From positions 1-6,641 of the forward strand of contig CAYJGW010000089.1 in the NCBI GenBank assembly GCA_964369425.1: a DNA stretch of 6,641 nt. The letters are read 5' to 3'. How positions within the stretch are numbered: position 1 is the first letter of the stretch; each line of letters starts with the position of its first letter. This document shows, in pieces, positions 5,736 through 6,641 of this stretch. The position numbers were made by a program, and so were the translations under genes. The DNA comes from CAUPWF01 sp964369425. GTDB lineage: Bacteria; Bacillota; Clostridia; Lachnospirales; Lachnospiraceae. The notes beneath the pieces were generated by a model. That model did no database searches. It was given only the letters and a program-made list of their open reading frames with translations, and was not told the DNA's origin.

Positions 5736-5750
5736 TTATACTATATTTTA
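5736..5750. repeat. 15-bp operator-like repeat, copy 2 (upstream of -35, over the kinase stop codon)
   Basis: Exact second copy of the 15-bp repeat at 5704-5718. It starts 7 bp upstream of the TTGACA box and overlaps the last codons and the TAG stop (5743-5741) of the histidine kinase gene. Together the two copies bracket the promoter, the classic layout for cooperative HipB-type repression. Confidence 0.7.
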
Positions 5751-6641
5751 GTAGTTATGCGAAATTGAACACCATTTCCTTTATTTGCTATTTGATAGGA
5801 GAATCCATGTTTTAGTAAAATGATTTTTACAAAGTATAAACCAAGCCCACTTCCTCCAGTCTGTCGATTTCTAGACTTTTCAATTCGATGAAAGGGCTCA
5901 AATATTGAATTTAGCTCTTCTTCTGGTATCGTAACACCTGTGTTTTCAATCACCAATTTATCCTCTTTTAATATAACGGATATGCTTTCGTCCTCAGGAC
6001 TATAGTGAATTGCATTGCTGATGATATTTTGAAGTGCTTTTTTCAACAATTTCTCATCTCCATCTATTTCTAATTCCTCTAAATCTAATGACAGCTTCAG
6101 TTGCTTCATTTCTAATAATTCTTTGTTCTCAATTAAAAGCTCTCGAATCATTTCCGTAAAACTAAAAGTTTCAATTTGTAGCTTATAGTCTTCACTTCCC
6201 ATAGATGATATAGTAAGTATTTCGTTAATTAGTAGTTCCATCTGGGTCGCAGCTCTCAATGTTTTTGGCAAATATATTTCTCTGTCTTCATATTGCTTGT
6301 ATCCGTAAATCATTCCTTCTAAGTTTCCTTTCACCACAGTAAGTGGTGTCTTCAACTCGTGCGAAGCTGCTGCAAAAAATAGTCGTTGACCTTCTTCTCG
6401 TTCCTTCTCTTTTCTCAACTCTTCTCTCAATGATAACAAAGTGTTATCCAATGTAACTGATACAAAATTGATGTTTCTTGATAATTCACCTAGTTCATCT
6501 ACACGCTTTTCATCTAGCTTGCCAGAAAAATCAAGTTGTGCAATTTTTCTAACATTTTCATTTACTACTTTTATTGGTTTTGCAATGTATCTTGAGAAAA
6601 CATTTGCAATAATGAGTGATATGATTATCATCATGATTAAT
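5741..6641 (-). CDS. Sensor histidine kinase, VanS-like, N-terminus cut by window edge
   Basis: The reading frame stays open to the right edge (codons before the ATG at 6634 read Leu-Ile with no stop), so the gene starts beyond the window. Numbering from that ATG: end of a membrane helix (1-17), HAMP linker (about 14-68), dimerisation/phosphoacceptor motif FFAAASHELKTPLTVVKG (86-103) with H92, N-box NIISNAIHYSP (203-213), G1 box ENTG (230-233), F box FEPFHRIEKS (245-254), G2 box TGGSGLGLYF (259-268). The catalytic motifs are complete, so the kinase should be active. This type senses cell-envelope stress or peptide antibiotics and phosphorylates an OmpR-family partner, probably encoded beyond the edge. 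Missing are the sensor domain and first membrane segment. It is 60 bp upstream of the XRE gene with no terminator between, so readthrough is possible. Confidence 0.95.
   Translation of the reverse strand, partial: LIMMIIISLIIANVFSRYIAKPIKVVNENVRKIAQLDFSGKLDEKRVDELGELSRNINFVSVTLDNTLLSLREELRKEKEREEGQRLFFAAASHELKTPLTVVKGNLEGMIYGYKQYEDREIYLPKTLRAATQMELLINEILTISSMGSEDYKLQIETFSFTEMIRELLIENKELLEMKQLKLSLDLEELEIDGDEKLLKKALQNIISNAIHYSPEDESISVILKEDKLVIENTGVTIPEEELNSIFEPFHRIEKSRNRQTGGSGLGLYFVKIILLKHGFSYQIANKGNGVQFRITTKI

Overview
This is an AT-rich window with strong Shine-Dalgarno (SD) sequences, a GTG and a TTG start beside ATG starts, and very tight gene packing. Its protein types (BcrA-type ABC ATPase, VanS-like kinase, MarR/MATE pair, HipA-like kinase with an XRE partner) point to a low-GC Firmicute, most likely a gut Clostridia/Lachnospiraceae-type bacterium. 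That placement is an inference from protein style, not a database match. No RNA genes, CRISPR arrays or recognisable insertion sequences were seen.

Left block (1-1772, minus strand): an operon read right to left. It starts with a 73-residue lipoprotein, followed by a 99-residue protein with one membrane segment that starts at TTG one base after the lipoprotein stop. Then come an ABC-2-like permease and a BcrA-type ATPase that runs off the left edge. The lipoprotein looks like only the head of a longer protein, and the permease looks internally shortened, so the operon may be partly decayed. Its upstream region carries three TATAG boxes spaced by about one helical turn.

Middle block (1862-4316, plus strand): a self-contained cassette. 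It has a near-consensus promoter with a perfect 11-bp inverted repeat around it, then a MarR repressor, a MATE efflux pump overlapping it, a GNAT acetyltransferase whose SD overlaps the pump's stop codon, and a hairpin terminator. The likely logic is a ligand-released repressor controlling its own gene, an efflux pump and a possible modifying enzyme.

Right block (4319-6641, minus strand): the end of a VanS-like sensor histidine kinase (open at the right edge), then a two-gene toxin-antitoxin-like module. The module is an XRE protein with a long C-terminal extension and a HipA-like kinase lacking the usual HipA N-terminal subdomain. The extension looks like that missing subdomain, so this may be a HipBST arrangement with HipB and HipS fused. 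Its promoter is flanked and overlapped by two identical 15-bp repeats centred on TATACTATA, probably the autorepressor operators. A shorter copy of this sequence lies upstream of the left operon. The kinase and the left ABC operon are both on the minus strand and are of kinds often clustered together, so the two middle cassettes may have been inserted between them.
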